This document shows, piece after piece, positions 54,830 to 63,920 of a stretch of 64,000 nt of DNA. Each line of letters opens with the position of its first letter. Position 1 is the first letter of the stretch. The notes below the pieces were generated by a model. The model saw only the letters and a list, made by a program, of their open reading frames with translations. It had not been told where the DNA came from and ran no database searches. This DNA comes from Corynebacterium amycolatum (GTDB lineage: Bacteria; Actinomycetota; Actinomycetes; Mycobacteriales; Mycobacteriaceae). The stretch spans positions 372,001 to 436,000 of the forward strand of contig NZ_CP069513.1 of NCBI RefSeq assembly GCF_016889425.1, written 5' to 3'. The position numbers and the translations under genes were made by a program.

Positions 54830-55765
54830 ATGACATCGCGCGCTTTTTCCAACCGAATTCTGCGGTCTGCCGCAGCTATCGCCACGCTCGGCTTGACGAC
54901 GTTCATCTACGCGAACCAAATCGAATTGCGCGCATTTAAACTCCACCGCGTTCAAGTTCCCGTGCTGGCACCCGGCACGCTCGCCCGGGCGGGAAAGCGC
55001 GAGGGCGAGTCTTTCCGGATTCTGCATGTCTCCGACTTCCACATGCTCCCCGACCAGAAGTTGAAGCAGAAGTGGGTTGCCAGCCTCGATGCTCTGAACC
55101 CTGACCTGGTGATTAATACCGGCGACAACCTGGGCAGCGACAAGGCCGTTCCCAGTGTCCTCGCAGCGCTCGGCCCCCTACTGAACCGTCCGGGCGCCTT
55201 CGTGTTTGGCACCAATGACTACTTCGCGCCGCGGCCCGTAAATCCGCTGAAGTACCTGACGGGCAAGAAGCGCAAGCCCTCACGTGTCGAACTACCGTGG
55301 CGCGGTATGCGCGCTGCGTTTATCGAGCATGGCTGGCAGGATGCCACCCATGCCCGGCTGGAGTTTGTCGCGGGCGGAGTGAAGGTGGCACTGTCCGGTG
55401 TGGATGACCCTCATCACGAGTTGGAGGATTATTCGCAGATCGCCGGTGCCCCGAATGCGGATGCCGACATCGCTATCGGCCTGTCGCACTCGCCGGAGCC
55501 CCACGTGTTGGATGCTTTTGCGGACGATGGCTACGACCTGGTGCTTTCTGGTCATACCCACGGTGGCCAGGTGTGCCTGCCCGGAGGGAAGGCCATTGTG
55601 ACCAACTGCGGTATCGACCGCTCGCGGGCCTCGGGATTGTCGCGCTGGACCGAGAAGACGTGGCTGCACGTCTCCAATGGCCTTGGCACTTCCCCCTACG
55701 CCCCGGTGCGCCTGTTCTGCCGCCCATCCGCGACCTTGATTGAGATTGTGGAGCGGGATTCGTAG
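54830..55765 (+). CDS. Membrane-anchored metallophosphoesterase
   Basis: 311 residues. N-terminal hydrophobic anchor (about 10-27), then a calcineurin-like phosphoesterase fold with LHVSDFHM, VINTGDNLG, FVFGTNDYF (GNxD variant GTNDY) and the metal-binding end SGHTHGGQVCLPGG. Position matches Rv3683. The substrate may be a lipid (UDP-diacylglucosamine type) or phosphodiester, not determinable. Confidence 0.87.
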   Translation: MTSRAFSNRILRSAAAIATLGLTTFIYANQIELRAFKLHRVQVPVLAPGTLARAGKREGESFRILHVSDFHMLPDQKLKQKWVASLDALNPDLVINTGDNLGSDKAVPSVLAALGPLLNRPGAFVFGTNDYFAPRPVNPLKYLTGKKRKPSRVELPWRGMRAAFIEHGWQDATHARLEFVAGGVKVALSGVDDPHHELEDYSQIAGAPNADADIAIGLSHSPEPHVLDAFADDGYDLVLSGHTHGGQVCLPGGKAIVTNCGIDRSRASGLSRWTEKTWLHVSNGLGTSPYAPVRLFCRPSATLIEIVERDS

Positions 55766-55771
55766 TTTCCA

Positions 55772-55835
55772 GTTCGTAGTTCGTAGTTCGTACGGGTCCG
55801 GTTCGTAGTTCGTAGTCCGTAGTCCGTAGTTCGTC
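55772..55835 (+). repeat. Tandem heptamer repeat GTTCGTA
   Basis: Three GTTCGTA units (55772-55792), an 8-base interruption CGGGTCCG, then five more units with C variants (55801-55835: GTTCGTA, GTTCGTA, GTCCGTA, GTCCGTA, GTTCGTC). Non-coding, six bases after the phosphoesterase stop. Confidence 0.85.
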
Positions 55836-55970
55836 GGGTGCGACAGAGACCGCGACTTGGCCCCGCAGCCTGTTAAGCAGGCGTTTTGCATTCTGGCTCA
55901 GCGTCGGGCTAAAGTAAGTCCTCGCAAGCACAGCACTGAGACATATGTTCCCAGTTCGTGTCTGTGGCCT

Positions 55971-56047
<77 letters not shown>

Positions 56048-56051
56048 AGTA

Positions 56052-56095
56052 AAAACCCTCTCTCACCTGGAATTATCCAAGTGAGGGAGGGTTTT
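56052..56095 (+). terminator. Terminator of tRNA-Pro
   Basis: AAAACCCTCTCTCAC (56052-56066) pairs with GTGAGGGAGGGTTTT (56081-56095), one mismatch, ending in TTTTG. Starts 5 bases after the tRNA. Confidence 0.85.
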
Positions 56096-56237
56096 GTTAT
56101 TGGCCACTTTTCGCTGCCATTCAGGGACGCTAGACAAAAAGCGTGCCTGGTTCTCAAGGTAGTGACTGGTCAGCCCCCACTGCGGCAACACCACAGCCCG
56201 GGATTACGTGGGAAAACTGACAGCCCGAAAACTCCGA

Positions 56238-56403
56238 GGCTGCAAATGTGAAACTGTGTGAGTTTATGACACTTTCAGGCCATTTTTCGGGCCATTTTTG
56301 ACATAAACGCAATCAGTAACTCGGATCGACTCAACGCCACCTGACATAAACGCAGTCAGTAACTCGGATTGGGCGTAAGTAGCGAAGATGCCCACCCGCC
56401 GAC
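56238..56403 (+). repeat. Intergenic repeat, copy B
   Basis: GGCTGCAAATGTGAAACTG...GACACTTTCAGGCC (56238-56282), then two direct motifs GACATAAACGCARTCAGTAACTCGGA from about 56300 and 56343, then a tail (GTAAG.AGC.AAG, CCCACC, CGAC) shared with copy A. The first block contains the motif in inverted form (CATAAACTCACACAG on the minus strand). The remaining spacer (56096-56564) shows no gene and must carry the mrp promoter. Confidence 0.8.
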
Positions 56404-56564
56404 GCACCGTTCATCAATCGTTCCACTATTTTTTCGCTACCGGGTCCACAGAGCCTTACCCCACTCCCCCAAATGCCCCTTTCACCCCGCGTAGAGCAAT
56501 TTCGTGGCTGTTAGTCTGTAGAAGTACGAACTTTTTTTAACAGCAATGTGAAAGTAGCCCCCAA

Positions 56565-59500
56565 GTGACGCACCTGGCAGCAGCTCTGGCATCAGCCAGC
56601 TCCTTTACAGCCAGTCCGCCGTCGGCGACCGCACCACCAGACCAGACATTGGCTTCTGAGTTTGCGTCCGGCGGCGTATCGGCAACATTGAATTCTTTAG
56701 ATTCCGTGCTTTCTGCCCCGGCAACTATTACCGCCCAAGCAAGCAGCTCCGCAGAGCACGCGACAACGCTCGCAGCCCAAGCAGCTCAAGCCACCCAAGC
56801 CTCCACCGACAGCCTGACCCTCCTTTCGGTCCCGCTGTTGGTCGCGGTTGCCCTGGCGCTGACCCCGCTGTTTGTGAAGCTCCTTGGTCGTCACGCAGGC
56901 TGGCCCATCGTCGCGTTTTTTCTCGCGTCGGTGGTCCAGCTTTCGCGTGTAACGGGCGATATCCTCGACGGCACCACCTTCACCTGGTCCCGCGTCTGGT
57001 CCCCGGAGCTAAACGCGGCGTTTGCGCTGAAGCTCGATCCTCTCTCCATGGTGTTCAGTTTCTTGGCGCTGTTGGTGGGCTCGATAGTCTTCATCTACTC
57101 CACCGCGTATTTGCCGCCTAAGAAGTCCGCGATGAGCTTCTACGTCCTGATGACGGCGTTCATGCTGGCGGTTTTGCTCCTCGTGCTTGCCGACGACATA
57201 ATGCTCCTCTTCATTGGGTGGGAGCTGGTCTCGATGGCGTCGTTCCTGCTCATTGCAAGGTCGGGCTCGTCGGGCGAGTTGGGCTCGTTGCGCACACTCC
57301 TGCTGACCTTCACCGGCGGCCTGCTGCTTCTGGCCGCCCTCGGCGGTGCTGTGTGGCTGACCGGTTCCACGAACCTCACCGAGGTTTTGGCTTCGCCTGA
57401 GTGGGAGGCCAACCCGGCAGCACGCAGTCTCATTGCCGCGCTGGTGGCCCTGGGTGCTTTCACGAAGGCAGCTCAGTTCCCTTTCCACGCCTGGCTTCCA
57501 GAGGCCATGGCGGCAGCAACTCCCGTCTCGGCTTTCTTGCACGCAGCGGCCGTCGTCAAGGCGGGCGTTTACCTGCTGATGCGTTTTTCCACGGTCTTCG
57601 CGGACGTGCGCGTGTGGCAGTTGCTGCTGATTGTCATGGGTATGTGGACGGCTGTTGCCACGGCCTACTTTGCGTTGCAGCAGACTGACTTGAAGAAGCT
57701 GATTGCGTACTCGACGGTCTCGCAGTTGGGTTGGATTGTCGCCACGATTGGTGTGGGCACGAAGTTCGCCATTATGGCTGCGGTTGTGCACACCATTGCG
57801 CATGCGATGTTTAAGTCTTCGCTGTTCATGATGGCTGGCGTGGTTGATCACCAGGCGGGCACGCGCGACATTCGTCGCTTGGGTCCGCTGTGGAAGCAGA
57901 TGCCGTGGAGCTTTGGCTCGATGATTTTCGGTGCGGCATCGATGGCGGCAATTCCGCCGTTTTTCGGCTTCATGTCGAAGGAGGGCATGCTGACCGCATT
58001 CGAGGGCGCACCTTTGACCAACACCGGCGTGGTCATCCTGCTGACAGTGGCGGCAATTGGTGCGATTGGTACTTTCGCGTACTCGGCACGTTTGGTGTTC
58101 GGTGCGTTCGTGGATGGTCCGCGCAACGTTGACCACATCACTGAGGCCCCGATTTCGCTGTGGCTTCCGGCCGCCATCCCTGGCGTGCTGAGCCTGCCTG
58201 CAGCCTTCGCTGCCGGCGCTATTTTGAACCGTCCGTTGGACCGCGTGGCGGATACGGTCGGTCAGCTTCCGGCTAGCACGACTCAGGAATCGCACTTGAG
58301 CCTGTGGCACGGAATAAATGTGCCGCTGATTATCTCTGTGATTGTGCTGGCTGTCGGCGTGGGCTTCATCTTCACTCGCGCTCGCGTAGGCGCTGTCATG
58401 GCCGACCGCAAGCTCTTCCCGTTCACTGGCGTGGAGGCAATCAATGCGTCGCTGAGCGTCTCGCAGCGCGTGGGTCGCGTGCTGGCGAAGATGGCGCGTT
58501 CGCATCAGCCGTCGCGTCACCTGTTGCCGCTGCTTGGTCTGCTCGCGGTGTACGCCCTGGTCATTGCAATCGCTCCGGGTGTCGGCGGTGCTCCGGTGCT
58601 ACCGAAGATCGACGACATCGACCACCTGACCGATCTGATTCCGCTGGTCGTTGTCCTGATTGGTGTGTGGGCCACGCTTCGGGCAAAGAACCGTCTACAG
58701 GCGGCTGTGCTGCTCAGCGTCACCGGTGTTGGTGTCACGTTGCAGATTCTCCTGCTGGGCGCACCAGATGTGGCATTGACGCAGTTCATGGTGGAAATCC
58801 TGACTGTCGTGCTGATGATGCTGGTGCTGCGCTTCCAGCCTCGCGCGTTCTCTGAGACCTCAAAGAACCGCCAGGCTTCCGCCGCGGTCGTGGCAGCTGC
58901 CGTAGGCTTGGCTACGTTCGGCGCGGTGTGGTTCCTCACTGGCCGTCGTCAGTTGCCTGAGGTTGCGCAGTGGTACATCGACAACACTGAGAAGGTCACG
59001 GGCGAAACCAATATTGTCAACGTGATCCTGGTTGAGTTCCGTGCTTTCGATACCATGGGTGAGCTGGCGGTTCTCGGTATGGCGGGCGTCGCGATGGCAG
59101 CGGTTGTCACGTCGATGCCTCGCTTCCCGCACCTGCTCGATCAGCCCTCCCCGCTTGCGGAGCCCGCTCTGAACTCCATCATGATGCGCTGGCTGGTCCG
59201 CTGGCTGTCGCCGGTTCTGTTCGCCCTGTCTGCCGTGGTTCTCTACCGCGGCGGTACCGCCCCGGGTGGCGGCTTCAACGCGGCGCTGATTGGTGCCGCC
59301 GCCGTGATGCTGGTTTACCTGTCCAAGGACCGCGACGAGCTGGTCTTCGGCAAGAAGACCCCGGTGGCGCTCAGCGCTGCGGGTGTCATAACAGCAATCG
59401 TCACGGGCTTCATCGGATTCGCCAAGGGGTCGTTCTTGGCACCGCTGTACGGCGAGTTCCTGGGCCAGCACCTCACCACGGCATTGCTTTTCGACGTCGG

Positions 59501-59714
59501 CGTGTACCTGGCCGTCATCGGCATTGTGGCGACCGCACTGAATCTCCTGGGCGGCCCGAACCGTCCTGGGGTGACCGGGTCGGACGATGTGATGCAGGAT
59601 CTCTACTCAGACCGCTCTAGCTTGCGGGTGCCGCCGGAGATGGGCGTGTTCGCCTCAGAAGCGGAAAGTGCTCCCGCCCCAGCTCATGCCACCGTTGAGG
59701 AGGCCAAGAAGTGA
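56565..59714 (+). CDS. mrpA: Mrp Na+/H+ antiporter subunit A (with fused B domain)
   Basis: 1049 residues, about 20 helices. The NuoL-like core carries the antiporter motif region around YSTVSQLGWIVATIG and HAMFKSSLFMMAGVVDH, with the proton-path Lys/His residues. After about residue 640 come the MrpA C-terminal and MnhB-like segments (DVALTQFMVEILTVVLMML; PGGGFNAALIGAAAVMLVYL), so no separate mrpB exists. The first about 85 residues are a Ser/Ala/Thr-rich polar extension before the first helix; the GTG start has no strong ribosome site and may be downstream. Part of a cation/proton antiporter complex for Na+ and pH homeostasis. Confidence 0.92.
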   Translation: MTHLAAALASASSFTASPPSATAPPDQTLASEFASGGVSATLNSLDSVLSAPATITAQASSSAEHATTLAAQAAQATQASTDSLTLLSVPLLVAVALALTPLFVKLLGRHAGWPIVAFFLASVVQLSRVTGDILDGTTFTWSRVWSPELNAAFALKLDPLSMVFSFLALLVGSIVFIYSTAYLPPKKSAMSFYVLMTAFMLAVLLLVLADDIMLLFIGWELVSMASFLLIARSGSSGELGSLRTLLLTFTGGLLLLAALGGAVWLTGSTNLTEVLASPEWEANPAARSLIAALVALGAFTKAAQFPFHAWLPEAMAAATPVSAFLHAAAVVKAGVYLLMRFSTVFADVRVWQLLLIVMGMWTAVATAYFALQQTDLKKLIAYSTVSQLGWIVATIGVGTKFAIMAAVVHTIAHAMFKSSLFMMAGVVDHQAGTRDIRRLGPLWKQMPWSFGSMIFGAASMAAIPPFFGFMSKEGMLTAFEGAPLTNTGVVILLTVAAIGAIGTFAYSARLVFGAFVDGPRNVDHITEAPISLWLPAAIPGVLSLPAAFAAGAILNRPLDRVADTVGQLPASTTQESHLSLWHGINVPLIISVIVLAVGVGFIFTRARVGAVMADRKLFPFTGVEAINASLSVSQRVGRVLAKMARSHQPSRHLLPLLGLLAVYALVIAIAPGVGGAPVLPKIDDIDHLTDLIPLVVVLIGVWATLRAKNRLQAAVLLSVTGVGVTLQILLLGAPDVALTQFMVEILTVVLMMLVLRFQPRAFSETSKNRQASAAVVAAAVGLATFGAVWFLTGRRQLPEVAQWYIDNTEKVTGETNIVNVILVEFRAFDTMGELAVLGMAGVAMAAVVTSMPRFPHLLDQPSPLAEPALNSIMMRWLVRWLSPVLFALSAVVLYRGGTAPGGGFNAALIGAAAVMLVYLSKDRDELVFGKKTPVALSAAGVITAIVTGFIGFAKGSFLAPLYGEFLGQHLTTALLFDVGVYLAVIGIVATALNLLGGPNRPGVTGSDDVMQDLYSDRSSLRVPPEMGVFASEAESAPAPAHATVEEAKK

Positions 59715-60193
59715 TTATCGCCATCATGGCTGCCGTCCTCGCTGGCGGTGGCACGTACCTGGTGCTACAGCGCGGCATGCTGCGCACCATTATCGGTATG
59801 ACTCTGATTTCCCATGCCGCTAACCTGATTATTTTGTCCACGGGTGTCGGCGCCTGGCGCGGCGAGCCGCTGCTGGGCAACGAAGCCACTGCGGGCGCTG
59901 GCGCTGCCGAGCAGATGGCTGACCCGTTGCCGCAGGCATTCGTGCTGACGGCCATCGTGATCACCATGGCTGTGACCGCGTTCATGCTGGCACTGGCTGG
60001 TTTGGGCCGTGATGACGACACTCGTATCCATGAGGATCGCGAGGCTATGCGACAGCTGTCGACGGCTGGTCGTCGTGCGGGTAAGAATGTTCCGGCGGAC
60101 TCGGACTCCACGGTCACCGGTACCCCAGGGGTCTCTTCGGCTCCGAACAAGTTCCCGCGCGAGACTCCTTTCGGCGGTGACGAGAAATGGTAG
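59711..60193 (+). CDS. mrpC: Mrp antiporter subunit C
   Basis: 160 residues, NuoK-like with three membrane helices (about 2-19, 27-47, 76-98) and GMTLISHAANLIILSTG. The loop EPLLGNEATAGAGAAEQMADPLPQAFVLTAIVI is the MnhC signature. The tail of about 60 polar residues is longer than usual. Overlaps mrpA by 4 bases and mrpD by 7. Confidence 0.9.
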   Translation: MIIAIMAAVLAGGGTYLVLQRGMLRTIIGMTLISHAANLIILSTGVGAWRGEPLLGNEATAGAGAAEQMADPLPQAFVLTAIVITMAVTAFMLALAGLGRDDDTRIHEDREAMRQLSTAGRRAGKNVPADSDSTVTGTPGVSSAPNKFPRETPFGGDEKW

Positions 60194-61758
60194 AAGCCTC
60201 TGCAATGACCTCTGCAATGTCCCCTTCAACTTTGTCTTCGCTACTGCCACTGTTTGCGGCACTGCCGCTGATTTTGTCGGCAGTCACAGCCATCCTGCCG
60301 AAGCTGTGGATGCGCGCGACGATGGGCATCGCCGTTCCGGCCCTATCGTCGCTGGCTGCATTTTGGGTGATGTTCTACGTCACTGAAAACGGCCCGGTCG
60401 GCCACGGCGTGGGCGCGTTCCCCGGTGGTATCTCGATTCCTTTCCTGGCGGACACGTTCTCCATGCTGATGCTGGGTGTGGCTGCCGCTGTGGTTGCCAT
60501 CGGTAACTGGTTCGCCCACGTCGCGGGTGAAAACACCTCTCGTTTCTTCCCTTCCCTGACGCTGATGATGCTGTCCGGCATGTCGGGTGCTTTCCTGACT
60601 GCCGACCTGTTCAACTTCTTCGTGTTCATGGAGGTCATGCTGCTGCCCTCCTACGGCCTGATTGCGGTCACCGGTACCTGGCACCGCCTGGCTGCTGGCC
60701 GTAACTTCGTGCTGGTCAACCTCTTGACCTCCACGGTGTTGCTGATTGGTGTCGCGCTGATCTACGGCTCGGCGGGCAATGTGAACATCGCAATGCTGGC
60801 CGACATGGCCAGCAAGGGCGGCCCTGGCGGCACGGGTGTGGTCGCGTTGGGCATTGTCATCATCGCACTGTGTGTGAAGGCTGGTTTGGTTCCGGCGCAC
60901 ACGTGGTTGCCTAGGACGTACCCGTCGACAAGCCCTGCGGTGATGGCGCTGTTCTCTGCGGTGCATACGAAGGTGGCGGTGTACATGCTCTTCCGCATCT
61001 ACGTCGTGATTGTGGGCATGAACCCCTCCTGGCACTGGCCGATCATTATCATCATGGCGATCTCGATGCTGGTTGGCGCGTTTGCTGGTCTCGCCGAGAA
61101 CACCATGCGTGAGGTGCTCGCCTACCAGATGGTCACGGGTATGCCGTTCATTCTGATTGTGCTGGCGTTCACGGATGCTAACGACGGCCAGGGCGCCAAG
61201 GCAGCACTGGCTGCGGGTATTTTCTACGCGATCCACCACATGGTGACTGTCGGTGCCCTCATCCTGGGCTCCGGTGCGGTGGAAGAGACCTACGGTACGG
61301 GTACGCTCTCCAGGCTTTCTGGGCTTGCCCGCCGCGACCAAGCAGTCGCTTGGGTGATGGCGGCGATGAGCTTCTCCATTGTTGGTTTCCCGCCATTTTC
61401 CGGTGTGTGGGGCAAGGTGGGCATTGTCTTTGCCTCTGCCGCTACTGGCGATGCCCGTTCGATTATTGCAATCACCGCAATCATCGTGGCCTCGCTGGGC
61501 TCGCTGCTGGCCATGATTCGGCTGTGGCGCGCGGTCTTCTGGGGCCGCCCCATGCAGGGTGTGGACGATTCCGTTCGCGTTCCGGGCGCGCTGGTTGCGC
61601 CGTCCGCCATGCTGGCAATTGTTTCTGTGGCAATGTTTGTCGCGGTCGGTGCCGTCACTTGGGCGACTACCGGTGCGGCTGATGCGCTGCTGAATATTGA
61701 TGGCTACCGCGAGGCCACTCTCGGCGGGGTTGAAAACGCCATCGGAGGTATTTACTGA
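60187..61758 (+). CDS. mrpD: Mrp antiporter subunit D
   Basis: 523 residues, NuoN/M-like with about 14 helices. FNFFVFMEVMLLPSYGLIAV contains the conserved Glu, and GLVPAHTWLPRTYPSTSPAVMALFSAVHTKVAVY is the proton-channel signature with its Lys. The stop codon shares a base with the mrpE ATG (TGATG). ATG 60187 is within the mrpC end; ATG 60205 is an alternative. Confidence 0.92.
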   Translation: MVEASAMTSAMSPSTLSSLLPLFAALPLILSAVTAILPKLWMRATMGIAVPALSSLAAFWVMFYVTENGPVGHGVGAFPGGISIPFLADTFSMLMLGVAAAVVAIGNWFAHVAGENTSRFFPSLTLMMLSGMSGAFLTADLFNFFVFMEVMLLPSYGLIAVTGTWHRLAAGRNFVLVNLLTSTVLLIGVALIYGSAGNVNIAMLADMASKGGPGGTGVVALGIVIIALCVKAGLVPAHTWLPRTYPSTSPAVMALFSAVHTKVAVYMLFRIYVVIVGMNPSWHWPIIIIMAISMLVGAFAGLAENTMREVLAYQMVTGMPFILIVLAFTDANDGQGAKAALAAGIFYAIHHMVTVGALILGSGAVEETYGTGTLSRLSGLARRDQAVAWVMAAMSFSIVGFPPFSGVWGKVGIVFASAATGDARSIIAITAIIVASLGSLLAMIRLWRAVFWGRPMQGVDDSVRVPGALVAPSAMLAIVSVAMFVAVGAVTWATTGAADALLNIDGYREATLGGVENAIGGIY

Positions 61759-62240
61759 TGAAGTTCCTGCATGTTATCCGCTATTCCCTCTGGCTGGTCT
61801 GGCAGGTTGTTGTGGCTGCGACGGACGTGGTGCGCGATACGCTGCGCTCGCACCAGAAGCAGCAGCCGGTGCTCATTGGGCTGCCGCTGCGTGTGACGTC
61901 TGACCTTGAGGTCACTCTCTTTGCCGAGTCCATCACCATGACTCCTGGCACGCTAGTCTGCGGTGTCCGTGAGACCGATGTGGGACGGTTGTTCATCATC
62001 CACGCAATCTTCGGTGCCGACCTGGACGCGCTGTACGACTCCCTCTACGACATGGAGGAGCACCTCGTTCCCAGCCTCCGCGATGTCCCCCGCCCGAAGG
62101 CTTTCGTCTTCGAGGAGTACAGCGCGGGCAAGTTCATTGACCCGGATGCAGTCGTCGGCGTTGCCGCTGAGGTCGACCATGGTCTGCCGCTGCCGGATGG
62201 CATTGCCTCCAAAGGCGAAGACAAAGGAGCACGCTCATGA
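61758..62240 (+). CDS. mrpE: Mrp antiporter subunit E
   Basis: 160 residues. MnhE pattern: an N-terminal hydrophobic segment VIRYSLWLVWQVVVAATDVVRD, then a cytoplasmic domain with LFAESITMTPGTLVCGV (the conserved SITLTPGT-type motif) and LYDMEEHLV. Only one clear helix pair, as in short actinobacterial MrpE. Overlaps mrpF by four bases. Confidence 0.9.
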   Translation: MKFLHVIRYSLWLVWQVVVAATDVVRDTLRSHQKQQPVLIGLPLRVTSDLEVTLFAESITMTPGTLVCGVRETDVGRLFIIHAIFGADLDALYDSLYDMEEHLVPSLRDVPRPKAFVFEEYSAGKFIDPDAVVGVAAEVDHGLPLPDGIASKGEDKGARS

Positions 62241-62527
62241 ATGACACATTGATCGATCCCACCGCAGTACAGGTAATCAGCGGCATTGGCATTGCTCTAT
62301 GTTCAGTGGCGCTGCTTGTGGGCGTGGTGCTGATCTTCCGGGTCAAGGGCAATGTCTCACGCGCAGTGCTTTCCGACGCTGCCTTCTACCCCATGGTGGG
62401 AGTGTTCCTCACAACTGCCATGCTGCGGACTACGGCCATCACTTTCGATATTGCAATGCTGGCGGGTCTGCTTGGCATTCTGTCGACCGTGGGCCTGGCC
62501 CGAGTTATTTCCCGTGGCCGCCGCTAA
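62237..62527 (+). CDS. mrpF: Mrp antiporter subunit F
   Basis: 96 residues, three helices. The family motif is represented by FRVKGNVSRAVLSDAAFYPMVG followed by LLGILSTVGLARVISRG. Part of the membrane complex; starts in the end of mrpE. Confidence 0.88.
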   Translation: MNDTLIDPTAVQVISGIGIALCSVALLVGVVLIFRVKGNVSRAVLSDAAFYPMVGVFLTTAMLRTTAITFDIAMLAGLLGILSTVGLARVISRGRR

Positions 62528-62551
62528 GACCGATTAAGGACGAATCGCAAT

Positions 62552-62893
62552 ATGAGTATCGCTTCAATTCTTGTAACTATATTGTTTGCCGTGCTGGTCA
62601 TTGGCGGATCTTTGTACCTGCTCCTGGCGGGCGTGGCCATGTGGCGCTCTAAAGATGCCTTGAGCCGGTTGAACCAGCTTTCAGCCGGAATCATGGTGGG
62701 CATCCCCGCACTGGTGATTGCCAACTTGGTCCTAGAGGCCGACCAGGGCGATTTGACGTGGGGCAAAACCCTCACCGCCATTCTGGCCATTGTTGCTGTC
62801 CTGGTCGTCGCCACTGTCGCATCCGAGGTACTTGGACGCGCGGTGCTGGGTGCCCGTGATGGCTCCGCTGAGGACTACGTGCCGGAGCGGTAG
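62552..62893 (+). CDS. mrpG: Mrp antiporter subunit G
   Basis: 113 residues, three helices (about 4-30, 47-63, 75-100). MnhG/PhaG features: LVIGGSLYLLLAGVAMWRSKDALSRLNQ. 24-base gap after mrpF. Last gene of the operon; a terminator follows. Confidence 0.88.
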   Translation: MSIASILVTILFAVLVIGGSLYLLLAGVAMWRSKDALSRLNQLSAGIMVGIPALVIANLVLEADQGDLTWGKTLTAILAIVAVLVVATVASEVLGRAVLGARDGSAEDYVPER

Positions 62894-62966
62894 CTAGCGG
62901 CACGGGAAGCGTCCCGCATACGCTGCTTCCGGCCGGTTTCAGAGCAGCCTCTCAGTGCTCTCCAAG

Positions 62967-63003
62967 ACCCCCTTTGGGCCACCCACCCTACCCAAAAGGG
63001 GGT
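62967..63003 (+). terminator. Terminator of the mrp operon
   Basis: ACCCCCTTTGGG (62967-62978) pairs with CCCAAAAGGGGGT (62991-63003), one-base bulge; TATGTTT follows. Confidence 0.75.
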
Positions 63004-63481
63004 ATGTTTCCCCACACTTTTGGCCTCCCACAATGTGATGTACCTCTCATAGGATATGGGTCGCTCGTTAACCTCGTTTATGCCCCTAAATTGAGTGGCA
63101 GTTTTTGCCGTTAACTAACCTTTGGTTTCCCTTAGTTAGGGAACCCTTGGTTATCATTTTTGATGAATTCGCCGTTTGCCTGCACCTTTGTGACACCAAG
63201 AACAAAACAATCAATGCAATCCCGGTAAAGATTAGGAAAACAACACTTTTGTCATCCGATATTCAGGCAGAGGCCGGGGTCGTCCCGACCGACTCATAAC
63301 CGCCCTCTTTCCAATATTTTTAGATGGATTTGAGCGAGCTTCAGGGGACACAACCAACTGGAGGCGGACCGAGCCACCTATTTTTTCATTGCAGCCCCTT
63401 GGCCCATCGGTTAACTTAATTTCTGTGAGATCGCCAAGAGCGACTCAAAATCTTTACCCCCGAGAACCTAAGGATTTTCTC
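63004..63481. other. Leader/intergenic region before the small acidic proteins
   Basis: 478 bases without a convincing gene. GGTTTCCC/GGGAACC form a hairpin at about 63125-63148 after an AT-rich stretch; a 64-codon frame at 63105-63299 has no ribosome site and ordinary AT-rich composition. Likely holds a strong promoter and a long leader for the gene at 63482. Confidence 0.45.
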
Positions 63482-63781
63482 ATGTCCTGCTCTGCAGAAG
63501 ATATCGCAACCATCCTCGAAGCCCTTCCGGCCGTCACCGTCGAGAGCCCGCTGCCGGCTTTCGAGCAGCTGGCTGGCGGCGACATCAACTTCGCTAACGT
63601 TGGTGGCGACCTGAACCTGCCGTTCGGTAACGACTTCCTGGACATCACCTCCAACGATGACTACTCCACCACCGACTCCCACGACACCGAGGTTTCCGAC
63701 TTCCTGAACCCGGAGACCCACGTCGACCAGTCCAAGGACTTCGACTTCCTGAACCCGACCATTTCTGGCATCGGCAAGTAA
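63482..63781 (+). CDS. Small highly acidic protein, unrecognised
   Basis: 99 residues, MSCSAEDIATILEALPAVTV at the start, then GGDINFANVGGDLNLPFGND and a tail with two FLNP motifs (SDFLNPETH, FDFLNPTI). About twenty Asp/Glu against two Lys, no Arg; no signal peptide or membrane helix. Start ATG 63482 has AAGGA seven bases ahead. Codons are almost exclusively the major ones (AAC, TTC, CTG, GAC, ATC), pointing to very high expression. A second, similarly opening gene follows behind a terminator. No known family recognised. Confidence 0.75.
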   Translation: MSCSAEDIATILEALPAVTVESPLPAFEQLAGGDINFANVGGDLNLPFGNDFLDITSNDDYSTTDSHDTEVSDFLNPETHVDQSKDFDFLNPTISGIGK

Positions 63782-63828
63782 GCTCCCGGGCTTCATGGCA
63801 GGACAATAACTCTGCCAATCCTTGACAC

Positions 63829-63866
63829 AATAAACCGCGAGTCTCTAAAAAAGACTGCGGTTTATT
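63829..63866 (+). terminator. Terminator between the two small genes
   Basis: AATAAACCGCGAGTCT (63829-63844) pairs with AGACTGCGGTTTATT (63852-63866), one bulged G; TTTATTGTTC is the T-rich end. Confidence 0.85.
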
Positions 63867-63920
63867 GTTCAGTTAAAACCGATATTTTTCATTTCGTTAC
63901 TGTCTAAAGGAACACCAAAA

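Noticed and set aside
55772..55835. CRISPR array
   Set aside because: The unit is 7 bases with no unique spacers and no cas genes; it is a simple tandem repeat.
57009..58520. 503-codon frame on the minus strand
   Set aside because: Antisense to mrpA; translation is full of His/Arg/Gln as expected from reversed hydrophobic codons.
63105..63299. 64-codon frame before the acidic protein
   Set aside because: No ribosome site, no recognisable domain, AT-rich and codon use unlike the neighbouring gene.
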